DNA of 64,000 nt. Source: Pholis gunnellus (Eukaryota; Chordata; Actinopteri; Perciformes; Pholidae). The notes under the pieces were generated by a model, which was given only the letters and a program-made list of their open reading frames with translations, did no database searches and had not been told where the DNA came from. The stretch lies in NCBI GenBank assembly GCA_910591455.2, contig OU342807.1, forward strand, positions 14,748,594 through 14,812,593, written 5' to 3'. Below are positions 26,406 through 37,614 of the stretch, piece after piece. Position 1 is the stretch's first letter, and each line of letters starts with the position of its first letter. Position numbers and translations under genes: made by a program.

Positions 26406-28144
26406 ATTATGTTGTATTACTCTTTTAAAGGATTGTTCTGATTCATTGAAACTGTTTTACCAAATACAACAAATGGTAGCCTTTTAATTTTATTTAGTTT
26501 ATTTCTGTTTTATTTATATTTTTATTATTTGTCTTGTGCACATGTTGATTTATCTCATTAATGACGTACGGAAGTGTGCACACACTTTTTGGCAATGGAT
26601 GAACAGTGAAGAGCAATAGTCTGAGTTATAATTCTGAATTCTGTAGAACTTGAGTCCACTGTTGGGATATCGATTCAGACGACGGAATACCCAACAACCA
26701 GACATTTTGAAGCTGGTAAAAGTTTTAGTGAAAGCTTGTCTGAATGGCTGGAGCAAAAGACCACTTCCCTTGCTAACATGCGTGTGCATGTTATTGATGA
26801 TGTCAGCTTTAAAAGGGTCTATATGTGAGATCTAAACATGCATGGTGAAATTACTCAAATGTATTCAGATAATCAAATAAGTTTCCAACAAACCCCTCTA
26901 CCGTATTGGTTGTATAGTATTTGTATGCATATATTTCCTGTGCAAAAAGTGTTCATTAGCGCAATTTCCGGAAAAAATTGTTGCTTGCCTCATCTGACTT
27001 GGAGCGATGTCAGTGTGTCTCCACATGACGGCAATTATTCTGCTGAGTACAATAAGCAAAACGAATTATAGTCACCATTAAAATAAGACCTAAATTGCAA
27101 TAAACTGGAATTATCTTTTACGGTACGACTGAAAAAATATGAATATACGGAATTAAAAGGTACTATTGATGTTATGAGACTGAGCCTTATTTACAGAGAG
27201 ACGGAGTGAGACCGATAGAGAGAGTGGTTCAGTCCTGAGTGCTGTGCTGCTTATTGTGTGTGAAGCCTTTGTGTTTCACTGTGCCGTGTCTTGGTGGGGC
27301 AAAGCACCTTGCTGTCAGTGCCCTTCAGTCATATCAAGTCTGTGTGTGTGTGTGTGTGTACACATGAACTCAGCTAGGTATGAATCAGAGAGAGAGAATG
27401 AGGCCAAGGAAAGAATGACTGGATGATTAGACACCCAAGCTGCTCCTTCACTTCATGCAAACAAACCATCCCAAAGACTACAATAGAATAGCAAAGGAGA
27501 TTCTCATTTGATTTGACAACACAGGAAAAAATGCAAGTTCTTCTGGGGGAATGTAACAGCCAAAACTCAATGCACTGACGGTTCACAGACGCCCAGCCAT
27601 CACGGTCCTCAAGAGTAGAATGGAATAGAATAGTAAATGCATTGGTCAACCATACAGTATATCCATGCCAGAGTTAAAATGACACTTTGTACTGGTGCTG
27701 CAGAGGAAAGGTATGAATATTTTATACACCTCTCCTGGCTCTTAAGTCAGTAAAGTCTGTAAAGAAAAGAAGCAATAACAGCCTGTTCTTCTCATTGGGT
27801 GCTGGGCTGCGGGACTGGCAGAGCAGTGCAGTAATGCGGCCACTTTAAAGGTGACCAGACACATTCTTTCTTTGCCCCATAGTTCTGCCTGAGCTATAAA
27901 TTTGTCGCCCAACTGTTGACATCGCTTGCAATATGCTGCGCTCAGGGTGTGATCACCGCATGCACTGCGAGCAAGAACAAGGCAGTGCTCTCTTTCTTGT
28001 CTGCTCGGACAGATACACACATCACACACAATGGTGGCCAATGAGTCATAAAGTAATAAAGCTCTATGGACCCCTAATGAAAGAAAAGAAAAGGGGGGAG
28101 AGTGAAGAAGAGACTCGGATGAATGACAATCATTGCTCGGATGG

Positions 28145-28147
<3 letters not shown>

Positions 28148-28216
<69 letters not shown>
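28148..28216. repeat. (TG)n microsatellite
   Basis: An uninterrupted TG run of about 69 bp, one of the longest pure dinucleotide tracts in the window. It lies about 3.3 kb upstream of the pcdh18 start codon. Alternating purine-pyrimidine sequence of this length can adopt Z-DNA and is probably length-polymorphic. Confidence 0.95.
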
Positions 28217-28217
<1 letters not shown>

Positions 28218-30354
28218 GGGGGAGGTATCAACTTCTCCCTCCAGCAGCAGTGAAAGCAAACTCCCGGTCGCTCTCTGTGCTCCTACTCCTCCCCTCTGGA
28301 ATGGAACCCACCAAATCGCTGCTAATTGAATAAGTGACAATGAACGGGCAGACGAGGCGACAGATGCTCGCGTGCCTTTACAACCAAACCACCAGCATCA
28401 TCACACTACGTGCGCGCGCTCGCACACAGCCACATTCCTCTTGATTCCAATCTGAACCGGGGGTCCAGAGGCACATTTCTATGACCGCTCCACCTGCTGC
28501 TCCTATTTACTTGAGGGGAGGGAGATGGGGGGGGGGGGGGGGATATTGCAACGATTGCCATGAATGTTCACGACAGACGTTTAATTCACACTACCACTTT
28601 ATGGCTAAGGCCCGGACACACAGAGGCAATAATGACGAGAGCTGCGCTCAAGCGTTCGAGCTAATTGTTTGTTTGTTTGTGCTGATCGCATGCATTTGTG
28701 GAGCCGCCTATAGATCAATGAAATTATCTTTGTGGAGCTGGAAGCAGGATGAGTTAAACAAAAAGTAAGAAATCCAAGAGATCGCGTCTTAGCACCTGCT
28801 GCCGAGGATGCATATTTTTAGATTAATTATGGAGTTCAGAACTAAAAAGGCATGTTTGTTCGGCTCCTTTGGTTATATAGCGTGCCTAAATGTATTAAGG
28901 CTCCATCTGCTTTTTACTTAGATTATACCCCCTCTATACATTCATTGTTTTATTCTGTGCTGTGTTTAAGACCCCAGCGCACCCCCACCCTCTCTAACTC
29001 TGTCTCTTTCTTTTGCTCCCTTCTTCCATAAACTCCGGAGCTGACTTTGTTCTCCAAATGTGATTAGCTTCTCTGGGACGCAGGGAGTAATTGCATTACT
29101 GCATTGTGCGCATTTGGAGCTATGGAAATGTTAGGCGCCCGTATCAAACCTGTTTAAATACCAAGCGCACTATGGTAAAATTTGTGCAAAAGAGGAGTGA
29201 ATGCAGACATTTTGCAGACATGGTCCAGGCCATGAATAGACACTGGTAGTGAGAATAAAGGTTTTCCGCCAATTTAAGGCTCCGTGTTTAAACAGAAAAA
29301 GAGCTTATGGTTGGTGTCCGTGCACGTTTGGAATATGTAATAAGCTATTGTTTTCAGACAAATGCGCAGAACGCTTTAGAAGCTGTGCAGATGCGTTGCG
29401 TTAAAAGATCAGCCCACACTGAATAACCTGGTTCAAATTGATAGCATCATCAAGTCCTGAGATGGTTTATATAGTGCATTTCTCATGCAGACAGTTGGTA
29501 GCAGCTGGTGGTAAATTATTCATTTGTTTTGCAGATTATGTATCTAACTATTTCTTAAGGTTAATCTTGTTTTGCGAAAATGAATCTGAAAGTGTTGCCT
29601 TACTTTAGCTACGCGATCAGTGATGACAGGGACAGTTATGAGTTTAGTTTTCTTCAGGGGAAGCTTGTGTTCTTGGAGTTCTGTTCCAGATGGTCACCGT
29701 CTCATCTTCAGCTTTGAATATGCGTGAGGCATTTCAGTGACCTGTTATTGCAACAACTGAAGTCCCTATTAGTTGAGCGCGTTTTCTACCTCTATTTGAC
29801 ACGCACACGCGAGCACATCACGACCTCGTGCACGCGCGCAAAATGTGTGAATGGATGTGGGAAAGCTGCTTGGTACTCTACAATCCCCCATGACAACTCA
29901 TTTCCTCACAGTTGTGTGGGGTTCGGGGCTCCGCTTGAGTCTTGTCTGGTCGGCTGGTAATCACCGGGTCCTGGTGCCAAACAAACCGCGCCAGATGGTC
30001 TCCAGAATGCACGGTCCCAGTTGTGCACATTCGTTGAACCTTAGATCTCTTTCACCCTCTTTCTCTCCCTGCGATTCTTCATTCATCTGTTGTTGGTCTT
30101 TAAACGCTTGCCCGAGCTGGTGTGTTTTAGACGCTGCATGTGCTTGTTATCAACAAAAAAAAAGAAACATCCTGCGGGGAGTTTGAAGTGATGTTAAACA
30201 GATTTGTGCACGGGGACGGAGCTGTTCCTCGGCGTGACCAACTCTTTAAAGGCATTCATTAGAGTCCGGCTCTCTTTCAACGCGATTCGCCACACATCTT
30301 ACCCGCCTTATACTCTCACCCACAGACAGACAGATGAGACGCATGTGAAATAAA

Positions 30355-30356
<2 letters not shown>

Positions 30357-30401
<45 letters not shown>

Positions 30402-30483
30402 TTATATATAGCCTATATATATATGTTTATATATATATCTTCATATATATATATACATATATATATATGTATATATATATATT
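30357..30483. repeat. AT-rich (TA)n tract
   Basis: About 127 bp of near-pure TA alternation, broken by short TACATA, TTTATA, GCC and TCTTCA interruptions. It is self-complementary and can extrude cruciforms. It sits about 1.0 kb upstream of the pcdh18 start codon. Confidence 0.95.
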
Positions 30484-31300
30484 GAACATCTACAACAGAG
30501 TGCCTGCATGAAGACGAGGGTAGTCAGCTGCCACTTGAAAGACCACAGGAAGACTAGATTTAATATAAGCTCATGTCATGCTTACACACTAATGCCAACT
30601 AAGGCATCCAGTGCGACAGTGGGGACAGCTGGTTATGGCCGGGCTGGGTTATATGTTATATATCAAAAGTGTGTCTATCAAGGCTTGTAAGGTGCTGGCT
30701 GACAATGCTGGTGATTGAGGCGACTATATCTTTGTCTTGCCGAATGAGAATAGACTATATGTGTCTCCACGCTGTCTGGGGTGAACAGACCCGAAGCGAG
30801 AAACTCGTAAACCTTCCTGTGGTTTTATAGCAGTGAAAAACGGCAGGTTAAGCTTTTTGAATGAATGTTTTCTTCTAGAGTTTATTTTCTCTCCTGTTCA
30901 TTGTAGGCGCATGGTCGTTACTCTGAAAAGTGAGGAGAGTGAACCCCTAAGGGCGGTTTACCCCCCAACACACCCGCACTTTCTCTTTTTCCTCCCCCTC
31001 TCATGCGCCTCCTCCTCCTCTCCTCTGGAGTTTGAGTGGCCACCAGCCAGCTTTTCATTCAAGAAGCGTTTGTCTTTCCTGGGATGTGAAAAGGGGGCTG
31101 TAGCTGTTGTACAACTAGTTGGTTTGAGGCGGGTTATTTTGGGCAAGTCTGTGTGCAGAGGCACCTCAAACGGGGAGAGGGAGCTGAGCAGAGCGCACGG
31201 CGCACAGACCAGACGCAGGAAAGAGAGGGAGGAAAGGCGCACATATTTCAGTGGCATTCAGCTGGTTCTCCTACTCTCTGGATGCGCGCAACATATCTGT

Positions 31301-31452
31301 ATGATAAAGGAAGAACAGATAGCTACAAATGTGGATGTGTTTTTATGGAAATTAGAACAACTTGAGTCAGCTTCGTTTAACATATTTTCTTTTTCGCTCC
31401 TCGCTCCGTGGAGAGAGACATGCAGCTGCTGATTGAGGGAGCACAGCTTTGA
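31301..31452 (+). promoter_or_regulatory. pcdh18: pcdh18 5' leader with upstream ORFs
   Basis: If transcription starts upstream of here, the leader carries two short upstream frames. One is ATG at 31301 with stop at 31430-31432 (43 codons), and the other is ATG at 31420 with stop at 31450-31452 (10 codons). The second has a purine at -3. Both end before the main ATG at 31525, so they could lower or gate translation. The transcription start is not visible, so the leader's extent is inferred. Confidence 0.35.
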
Positions 31453-31524
31453 GTTAAAACTGGGATTGACCTGTGCTGCATTTTTGGAGCTGTTCTTTGT
31501 GATCTATTTGCGACTTCAACAAAA

Positions 31525-34014
31525 ATGCAACCAGGAAAAATGAAAGGACTATTTCTGTCAAAAATGTGGACATTTCTGGCTGTTTTGACGCTGGCATCAC
31601 AACACGTCACCGGTAAGACACTGAAATATCAGGTTGACGAGGAGCAGAAGGTTGGCACGGTTATTGCCCGTTTGAGGGACGATGTTGCGGATGTTCTTGC
31701 TAAACTTCCGAGCTCAGTGTCGCTCCGCTTCAGGGCTATGCAAAGAGGGAGCTCGTCGTTCCTAGCGGTGCGCGAGCAGGACGGAGAAATCAGCATCAGG
31801 ACAAAGATTGACCGCGAGAAACTCTGCGAAAAGAATCTCAACTGTTCTATTCAATTCGACGTGCTGACACTCCCCACGGAGCACCTGCAGCTGTTTCACG
31901 TTGAGGTGGAGGTGTTGGACATCAACGACAACGCACCCCAGTTTGCCCGCGCCGTAGTCCCCATAGAGATCTCCGAGAGCGCGGCCGTGGGGGCGCGCAT
32001 TCCCCTGGACAGCGCCACAGACCCCGATGTCGGGGAGAACTCGCTCTACACGTATGCCTTAGAGACCAACAACTTTTTCAAGATCGACATCCTGTCCAGG
32101 ACTGACGGGGCTAAATATGCAGAGCTGGTGGTGCTCAGGGAGCTGGACCGGGAGGTGCGCTCCGGTTATGAACTTCAATACACAGCTTCTGATAGGGGCG
32201 TTCCCTCGAGAACGGGTTCGACCCTCCTCAAAATCAGTGTTGCTGACTCAAATGACAACAGCCCGATTTTTGACAAGTCATCTTATGTCATTAGTCTCCC
32301 AGAAAATGCACCTGTTGGCACTTTGCTCATTGACTTAAACGCCACTGACGCGGATGACGGCACTAACGCCAAAATAATCTACTCATTCAGCAGTCACGTG
32401 TCGCCCAAAATAATGGAGACGTTCAAGATTAACCCCGACAGCGGTCGCCTGACCCTCATAAGGCGCGTGGACTATGAGACCGTGAGCTCGTACGACATTG
32501 ACGTTCAAGCGCAGGACATGGGTCCGAACTCCATGCCAGCACACTGCAAGATCCTGGTCAAAGTGGTAGATGTGAACGACAATAAACCAGACATCAGCAT
32601 CAATCTCATGTCCTCTCAGGGGAATGGGGATGCAGCTTACATATCCGAGGCTTCTCCTTTGGACACGTTTGTAGCTTTGGTAAGGGTGGAGGACTTGGAC
32701 TCTGGGTTGAATGGAGAGGTAGAGTGTAAACTTCATGGTCAAGGATATTTCAAATTGCAGAAGTCCTACGAGAACAACTACATGATTTTGACCAATGTGT
32801 CTCTGGACCGAGAGAAGAGGTCAGAGTTCAGTCTGACAGTGGTAGCAGAGGACAGAGGGACCCCCAGTCTCTCTACTGTCAAACATTTCACTGTACATGT
32901 GACTGATGAAAATGACAACCCACCACGTTTTGAGAAAGGCCAATATGAGATCTTCAAATCAGAGAACAATGCTCCTGGAGCATATCTGACATCCATCTTG
33001 GCCACTGACCCTGATCTGGACACCAATGGACAGGTGAGCTACTCCATCATGGAGAACTCTGTCCACGGGAGCTCCATCTCCACCTACGTCACCATTGACC
33101 CCTCAAACGGGGCCATATATGCACTGCGTACATTTGATCGCGAGGATGTTAGTCGCATCTCCTTTGTTGTGCAAGCCAAAGACGCAGGGAAACCACTACT
33201 GCTCAGCAACGCCACAGTTATTCTGAATATTCTGGATGAGAATGACAACCCTCCAGTCATCGTGGTCCCCCAGCTGTGGAACTTCACTGCTGATGTGCCC
33301 GCGTCAAAGTTCACAGAGGCCGGACAGTTAGTAACCGCGGTCAGGGCGACTGATCGCGACACAGGGGTCAACGCTGAGCTCATTTGCTCTATTGTCAGTG
33401 GTAACGAAGAGGGCTTCTTCATTATTGACCCAAGAACGTGTGAAATCCACGCCAACGCCAGCCTGGAGAACTTCCCTCATGAGCACGCCGAGTTGACAGT
33501 CATGGTCAGAGATCATGGAAGGGAGAGCCTCACTGCTAAAGCGGCAATAAAAATCACCCTGTATGAGAACATGGAGAACCACGTCCAGGTGATGGGCCAG
33601 GGGGAATCTTCTCTCGATCCATCCCTGATTATCATCATCTCCCTGGCGGCCATCTGCACCGTGCTCTTGGTCATCATGGTGGTGTTCGCCACTCGCTGTA
33701 ACCGGGAGAAGAAGGACACAAGACACTCCTACAACTGTCGGGTAGCAGAATCGACCCACCAGCATCATCCCAAGAAGCCCTCGCGCCAAATCCACAAAGG
33801 TGATATCACCCTGGTTCCCACGGTGAACGGCACCCTGCCAATCAGGGCTCACCACCGCTCGCCTTCGGCCACGCCCCCCATGGACCGAGCCCAGATGGGG
33901 AGCCGGCAGAATCACCACAGCCGCCAATCACTAAACAGCCTGGTGACCATCTCGTCCAATCACATCCCAGAGAGCTTTGCACTGGAACTGGCGCATGCAA
34001 CTCCACCAGTGGAG
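31525..34014 (+). CDS. pcdh18: Protocadherin-18, exon 1 (ectodomain, TM, proximal tail)
   Basis: This exon encodes residues 1-830 of a 1191-residue delta-2 protocadherin, a calcium-dependent cell-adhesion receptor of the plasma membrane. ATG 31525 has A at -3; a second in-frame ATG (Met6) is also plausible. A signal peptide (about 1-30, ending HVTG) precedes six cadherin repeats at roughly 31-137, 138-248, 249-355, 370-468, 469-577 and 585-683. These are marked by DINDNAP (132-138), DSNDNSP (241-247), DVNDNKP (349-355), DENDNPP (461-467 and 571-577) and LDRE motifs. N-glycosylation sequons include N106, N272, N424, N562, N586 and N644. The membrane span is about 701-723. The tail starts RCNREKKDTRHSYNCRVAES, as in vertebrate PCDH18. 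Large single-exon ectodomains are typical of the family. The exon ends in phase 0 at GAG|GTGAGC. Identity to PCDH18 rests on near-continuous similarity, including RQIHKGDITLVP and the downstream exons. Zebrafish and mouse homologues act in axial mesoderm movement, motor-axon arborisation and Dab1 or Nap1 binding. Confidence 0.97.
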
Positions 34015-34557
34015 GTGAGCACACACACAAACACACAGAAGTAAATTATTCACAGAAATTTCAATTTTGGTCCCTCATCCTCCTTTTCAAATTTTCTCTC
34101 TCAGTTTCTCTCATTCACACATACTCTCTCACACACACACCAGCTATCTCATCCTCACACATCCTTCTATATTTGAGCAAATTAACTAATGTGCGACTGT
34201 GACTTCAGCACCGCCCTGTAGTTCACACTACACACTCTTATTAAAACCGTTGATGATTATATATGTGTCTTTGTCTTTACTTTGTTTGCACCCTTTACCT
34301 CTATCATAACCACAACTCGCCCCTCAGTCATTTGTCTCCACATTCAACTAGCCCCCCACCCAACATCATCCATTTTGTCTGATTCATGTTCAGCAGCTTC
34401 TCCATCATCCATTTTGTGTTTACTCATCCATTATTTTGTCTTCTGTCTTGTCTCTCTTTTTTTTTCCTCCTCAATTTCCCATCTGTTATTCATCCCCCCC
34501 TTTTCTGTTTCTTTTTGTTTGTTTTCTTTTTGTTTGTTTTGTTATTTTTGGATGTAG
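34015..34557 (+). other. pcdh18: pcdh18 intron 1
   Basis: A 543-bp GT-AG intron: donor GTGAGC at 34015, acceptor ...GGATGTAG|CAA at 34557. It is very T- and pyrimidine-rich before the acceptor. Reading through the donor adds nine codons and then a TAA at 34042-34044. Confidence 0.93.
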
Positions 34558-34646
34558 CAAGTCTCACAGCTTCTGTCCATGCTCCATCAGGGCCAGTACC
34601 AGCCCAGACCCAGTTTCCGTGGCAACAAATACTCCCGCAGCTACAG
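34558..34646 (+). CDS. pcdh18: Protocadherin-18, exon 2 (cytoplasmic tail)
   Basis: This 89-nt exon encodes residues 831-859 plus two bases of codon 860, reading QVSQLLSMLHQGQ then YQPRPSFRGNKYSRSY. This block is essentially identical to the vertebrate PCDH18 and delta-2 tail, which fixes both the gene and the frame. The acceptor is GATGTAG|CAA and the donor is CTACAG|GTAATT. The phase (ends AG|, completed by A in exon 3 to give Arg860) fits the neighbouring exons. In delta-2 protocadherins this segment is part of the conserved cytoplasmic region used for intracellular partner binding. Confidence 0.95.
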
Positions 34647-35316
34647 GTAATTTACCCCCTATCCCTCAGCCCCCCCCCCCCCCCCAAAGGATTACCCTTT
34701 GTTTACTTTTTAAACCACTTGTTTTTTCATTATGTATTACATGTTCCAAAAACCTGTTGTGAAGTTGTGCCTGTCAGTTGGTCAGTTACATGTAGATCAT
34801 GGTTTTATGGCGTGTTTATGTTTTTTTTTTTCATATTCCAACTGTTATCATGCCAATATCATTCAAGTCAAAAGTATGCAACTCATTTTTCCAAAGGTCA
34901 CAACATTTTTTACTGGTACTCTTCTTTAAAAAATTGGGCTCATGTTGTAAAATGTGCATCTGTCATTACTTTCATCATAATATATCCCCGTATGATCTCT
35001 GGATGATATATTTATTGATGCCCCCAGTGGCTGTTGTCATAGATTTATTGATGGGATCTACCTGCGGGTAGGATTTATGGGCCGAGGCTTGCGTCGAGAT
35101 TTGACAGGATCCAGAAGCAGCCTTAAATTTTATATGATGGATTTATTTGTCGTTAGTCCCCAGGACAGATTGATTCTATCAGGCCTGCAAAACACAATGC
35201 ATTCTGCTTTGTATATGCAAAAGGAGAACTTGCAACATTGTTTTTCAGATACAGTATCTCCGACGGATTGGTACCCATATGTGTTTGTAACCTTTCTTGC
35301 TTTTTGTCTCCCTCAG
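34647..35316 (+). other. pcdh18: pcdh18 intron 2
   Basis: A 670-bp GT-AG intron: donor GTAATT at 34647, acceptor ...TCTCCCTCAG|A at 35316. It contains a C run (about 34671-34685). It has otherwise unique AT-rich sequence with no sign of an extra exon. Confidence 0.93.
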
Positions 35317-35489
35317 ATATGCATTACAAGACATGGACAAGTTCAGCCTGAAGGACAGTGGCCGTGGGGACAGCGAGGCAGGAGACAGTGACTGTGACAT
35401 GGGTCGGGAATCCCCCGTGGACAGGCTGCTGCTGGGGGAGGGCTTTTCTGACCTGATCCACCTCGAAATGCACCATCGACTCCACCCAG
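35317..35489 (+). CDS. pcdh18: Protocadherin-18, exon 3 (cytoplasmic tail)
   Basis: This 173-nt exon completes Arg860 and encodes residues 861-917 plus the first base of codon 918. It carries the delta-2 tail signature YALQDMDKFSLKDSGRGDS (about 861-879), then EAGDSD and DRLLLGEGFSDL. The first block matches the second conserved motif of delta-2 protocadherins. The exon ends ...HHRLHP with donor CCAG|GTAATC. The end of the exon (IHLEMHHRLHP) differs from the mammalian FLTDGRIPA, so the distal part is fish-specific or fast-evolving. The RGD here is cytoplasmic and is not an integrin site. Confidence 0.95.
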
Positions 35490-35536
35490 GTAATCATCCC
35501 ATCCTGCTAGTTTCTCCACAACACCCCCCCTCATCT

Positions 35537-35573
<37 letters not shown>

Positions 35574-37614
35574 TTTGCACCCTTCTTACCACAACTTGAC
35601 AAATTGGCTCTATCCAGCTGAGTCGCATATACTTAACACCTTTTACAGCAGCCGCTCACACTTAACTATCACCTCAACTTCAGAGCACAGCACCTTAGCC
35701 ATATCGTTTCGTGCAAAAGAAATGTGTGAAGTCATATTTCATATTTCTGATGGATTTTGTTTCGGGTTGATCTAGAGGTGGACCAAATATAATGATAGTT
35801 TGGAGTAGGAAAAAGCAGATAGCCAATTAATCGGCCGATACCTATCAAGAGCTGATGGTGTTGCATCATATATTCGAGAGATAACTTTTATCTTTTTTAT
35901 TTTATCTTATTCAGCTCGCTGTAAATTTAGCTGTTCCTATATGTGCCATTTCATGGGGTATTTAATATTAGATTATTGGCGGGAGTTAATCACATGCACA
36001 CAGATGTTTTCTGTGGACCTTATTATGCGTATGGAGCCTCCATGCTAAACGGTGAGATAAGTCCCCTTTTGACAGGTAGTGGCTGCGCAACCATCGGCCA
36101 CTATCAGAGCCCAGTTCTTCCGATAACGACAGTTTGCAAAACGTCCTATCTATCGACATCCAACTTTCGACCTTGATCAAAAGGTTCTTAATAGGTTCTC
36201 TAAGACATTAGAAGATTGAGACGTTTCTCTCAGATTCGGAGACCAAAGCTTAATTAACTAGCAGTGCATTAACCCAGAGCACACCCAGCCTTCTAATTTA
36301 CCTCCTACCTGACACCTTTCAGCACCATGGACAGCACCAGGCCCAAGCCCATTATTTGTCTGTACACCTGTCTATACAGCCACTCAATTCACCCTGTTGC
36401 CAACACAATCCCCATTGTACTCATCGCCATTCTTTCACAGAGCCTTCATTTCCACGCTCGTTATCACACTGAGAGAGGTTACAGTGTGTTTCTGTTATTG
36501 CGTGTGTGTTTGTGAGTGTGTGTGTGTGTGTGTGTGTGTAGGTGTGTGTGTGTGTGCACGTTATCTGCCCCTAAGTTAGAGTCGTGTCTGTAAAATCCTC
36601 CCCGGAGCGGAGATGAGTCGCCTGTCACTCATCGGTATGTGTCTCAGTGTGCAGTTTTTTGTTTTTTTTGTCCTTCCTTCTTTTTCTTTTCTTTCTCTTT
36701 TTTTCCCCTGATGAGTGACAGTGGTGCGCTTTCATGTCTGAACTGAGGAGAATTCATAGTAATTGCTTTTAGAATGATGTTATTCTCTCTCTCTCTCTCT
36801 CTCTCCCTCACTTAGTCTGTCCCTCTCTCACTCTCTCCTACATGCCTGAGAGCTCCTCGGCATCTCTCGCTCCTCTGTACTTGTTAATGTATTCTCTATC
36901 TTTATTGAGATGGATAAAGGGAGGGGTGGTGGACATGGGCAGTCTTTCTCTATCTCTTTTTTTTCTCCCTTTGAGAAAGACTTAGAGGTGTTGCACCCCT
37001 CCTACCTCCCCTTCCCTTCCTGATAATATGAAAAAAGGGAGTGGGAAGGAGATAATGGACCGAAAAGGAGGATTATCCCTGTTTCTCTTCAATAGATTTA
37101 ATTTGTTTAGATTTTTCTATTTAGATAGGCAAATGTGGCTATTCATGCTAGATATGACAAAAGAACTAAACAAGCAAATCCCTGCCTCAGCCGCGTAGTC
37201 GGGAGATGCGTGCATGCTTGGCAGAGCAGCCAAATATTACATTAACATCTACCTGTGATGCAATTCATGCGGGATCTTGCAATTATTCATTTATTTATTT
37301 AGTTCTTGTGATTGTTTCCATACCTGGCGCTACCCGGTTATTTGTGCTGTAAGCTGTAAATATCACCAATCTGGTCCTCTAAGCAGGAATATGATAAGAT
37401 AAGGAGACTGAAGACTGTAAGAACTGTATGAAACATTAACCAAATATTAAACAAATATTTTTAACAAACCCCAGGGCTTTAAACATCTGGTTTATCTGAG
37501 CTGCTTTGTTTTGCAGTCATTCCGTTTTCCTTCTCTATTTATTGTTCCATGTACAGCTTTTTTTCGGCTGGATCTGCTCCTAACTCTTTCTATGTCTTTT
37601 TTGTCTTGGTTTAG
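35490..37614 (+). other. pcdh18: pcdh18 intron 3
   Basis: A 2125-bp GT-AG intron: donor GTAATC at 35490, acceptor ...TTGGTTTAG|CT at 37614. It holds (CA)n at about 35538-35569, (GT)n at about 36514-36557, (CT)n at about 36787-36806 and pyrimidine tracts near 36656-36710. No additional exon was recognised. Confidence 0.93.

Larger units (their letters stand above)
26406..31300. other. 5' flank of pcdh18
   Basis: I see no gene. Immediately upstream of pcdh18 the sequence is a mix of unique blocks and simple repeats: (GT)n at about 27341-27358, (TG)n at 28148-28216, a G run at 28527-28542, and a long AT tract at 30357-30483. I could not identify a TATA box at a convincing distance or an unambiguous transcription start. 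A purine-rich, GC-richer stretch at 31150-31290 is the likeliest area for the promoter or leader. A 199-codon open frame at 30833-31432 has no recognisable domain and overlaps this region. Confidence 0.45.

Noticed and set aside
28074..28340. Poly-Thr-His and Cys-Val frames at the (TG)n tract
   Set aside because: These frames are translations of the TG repeat on both strands.
30833..31432. 199-codon + strand frame just upstream of pcdh18
   Set aside because: It overlaps the likely pcdh18 promoter and leader, and its composition follows local pyrimidine and purine runs. No recognisable domain. It would be a separate gene ending only 92 bp before the pcdh18 start codon. A chance frame is more likely.
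33328..33927. 199-codon minus-strand frame inside pcdh18 exon 1
   Set aside because: It is the antisense shadow of the well-supported protocadherin coding sequence and has no independent features.
35380..35400. RGD sequence in the pcdh18 protein as an integrin-binding site
   Set aside because: The RGD lies in exon 3, in the cytoplasmic tail, far past the membrane span, so it cannot meet extracellular integrins. It is part of the conserved SLKDSGRGDSEAGDSD block.
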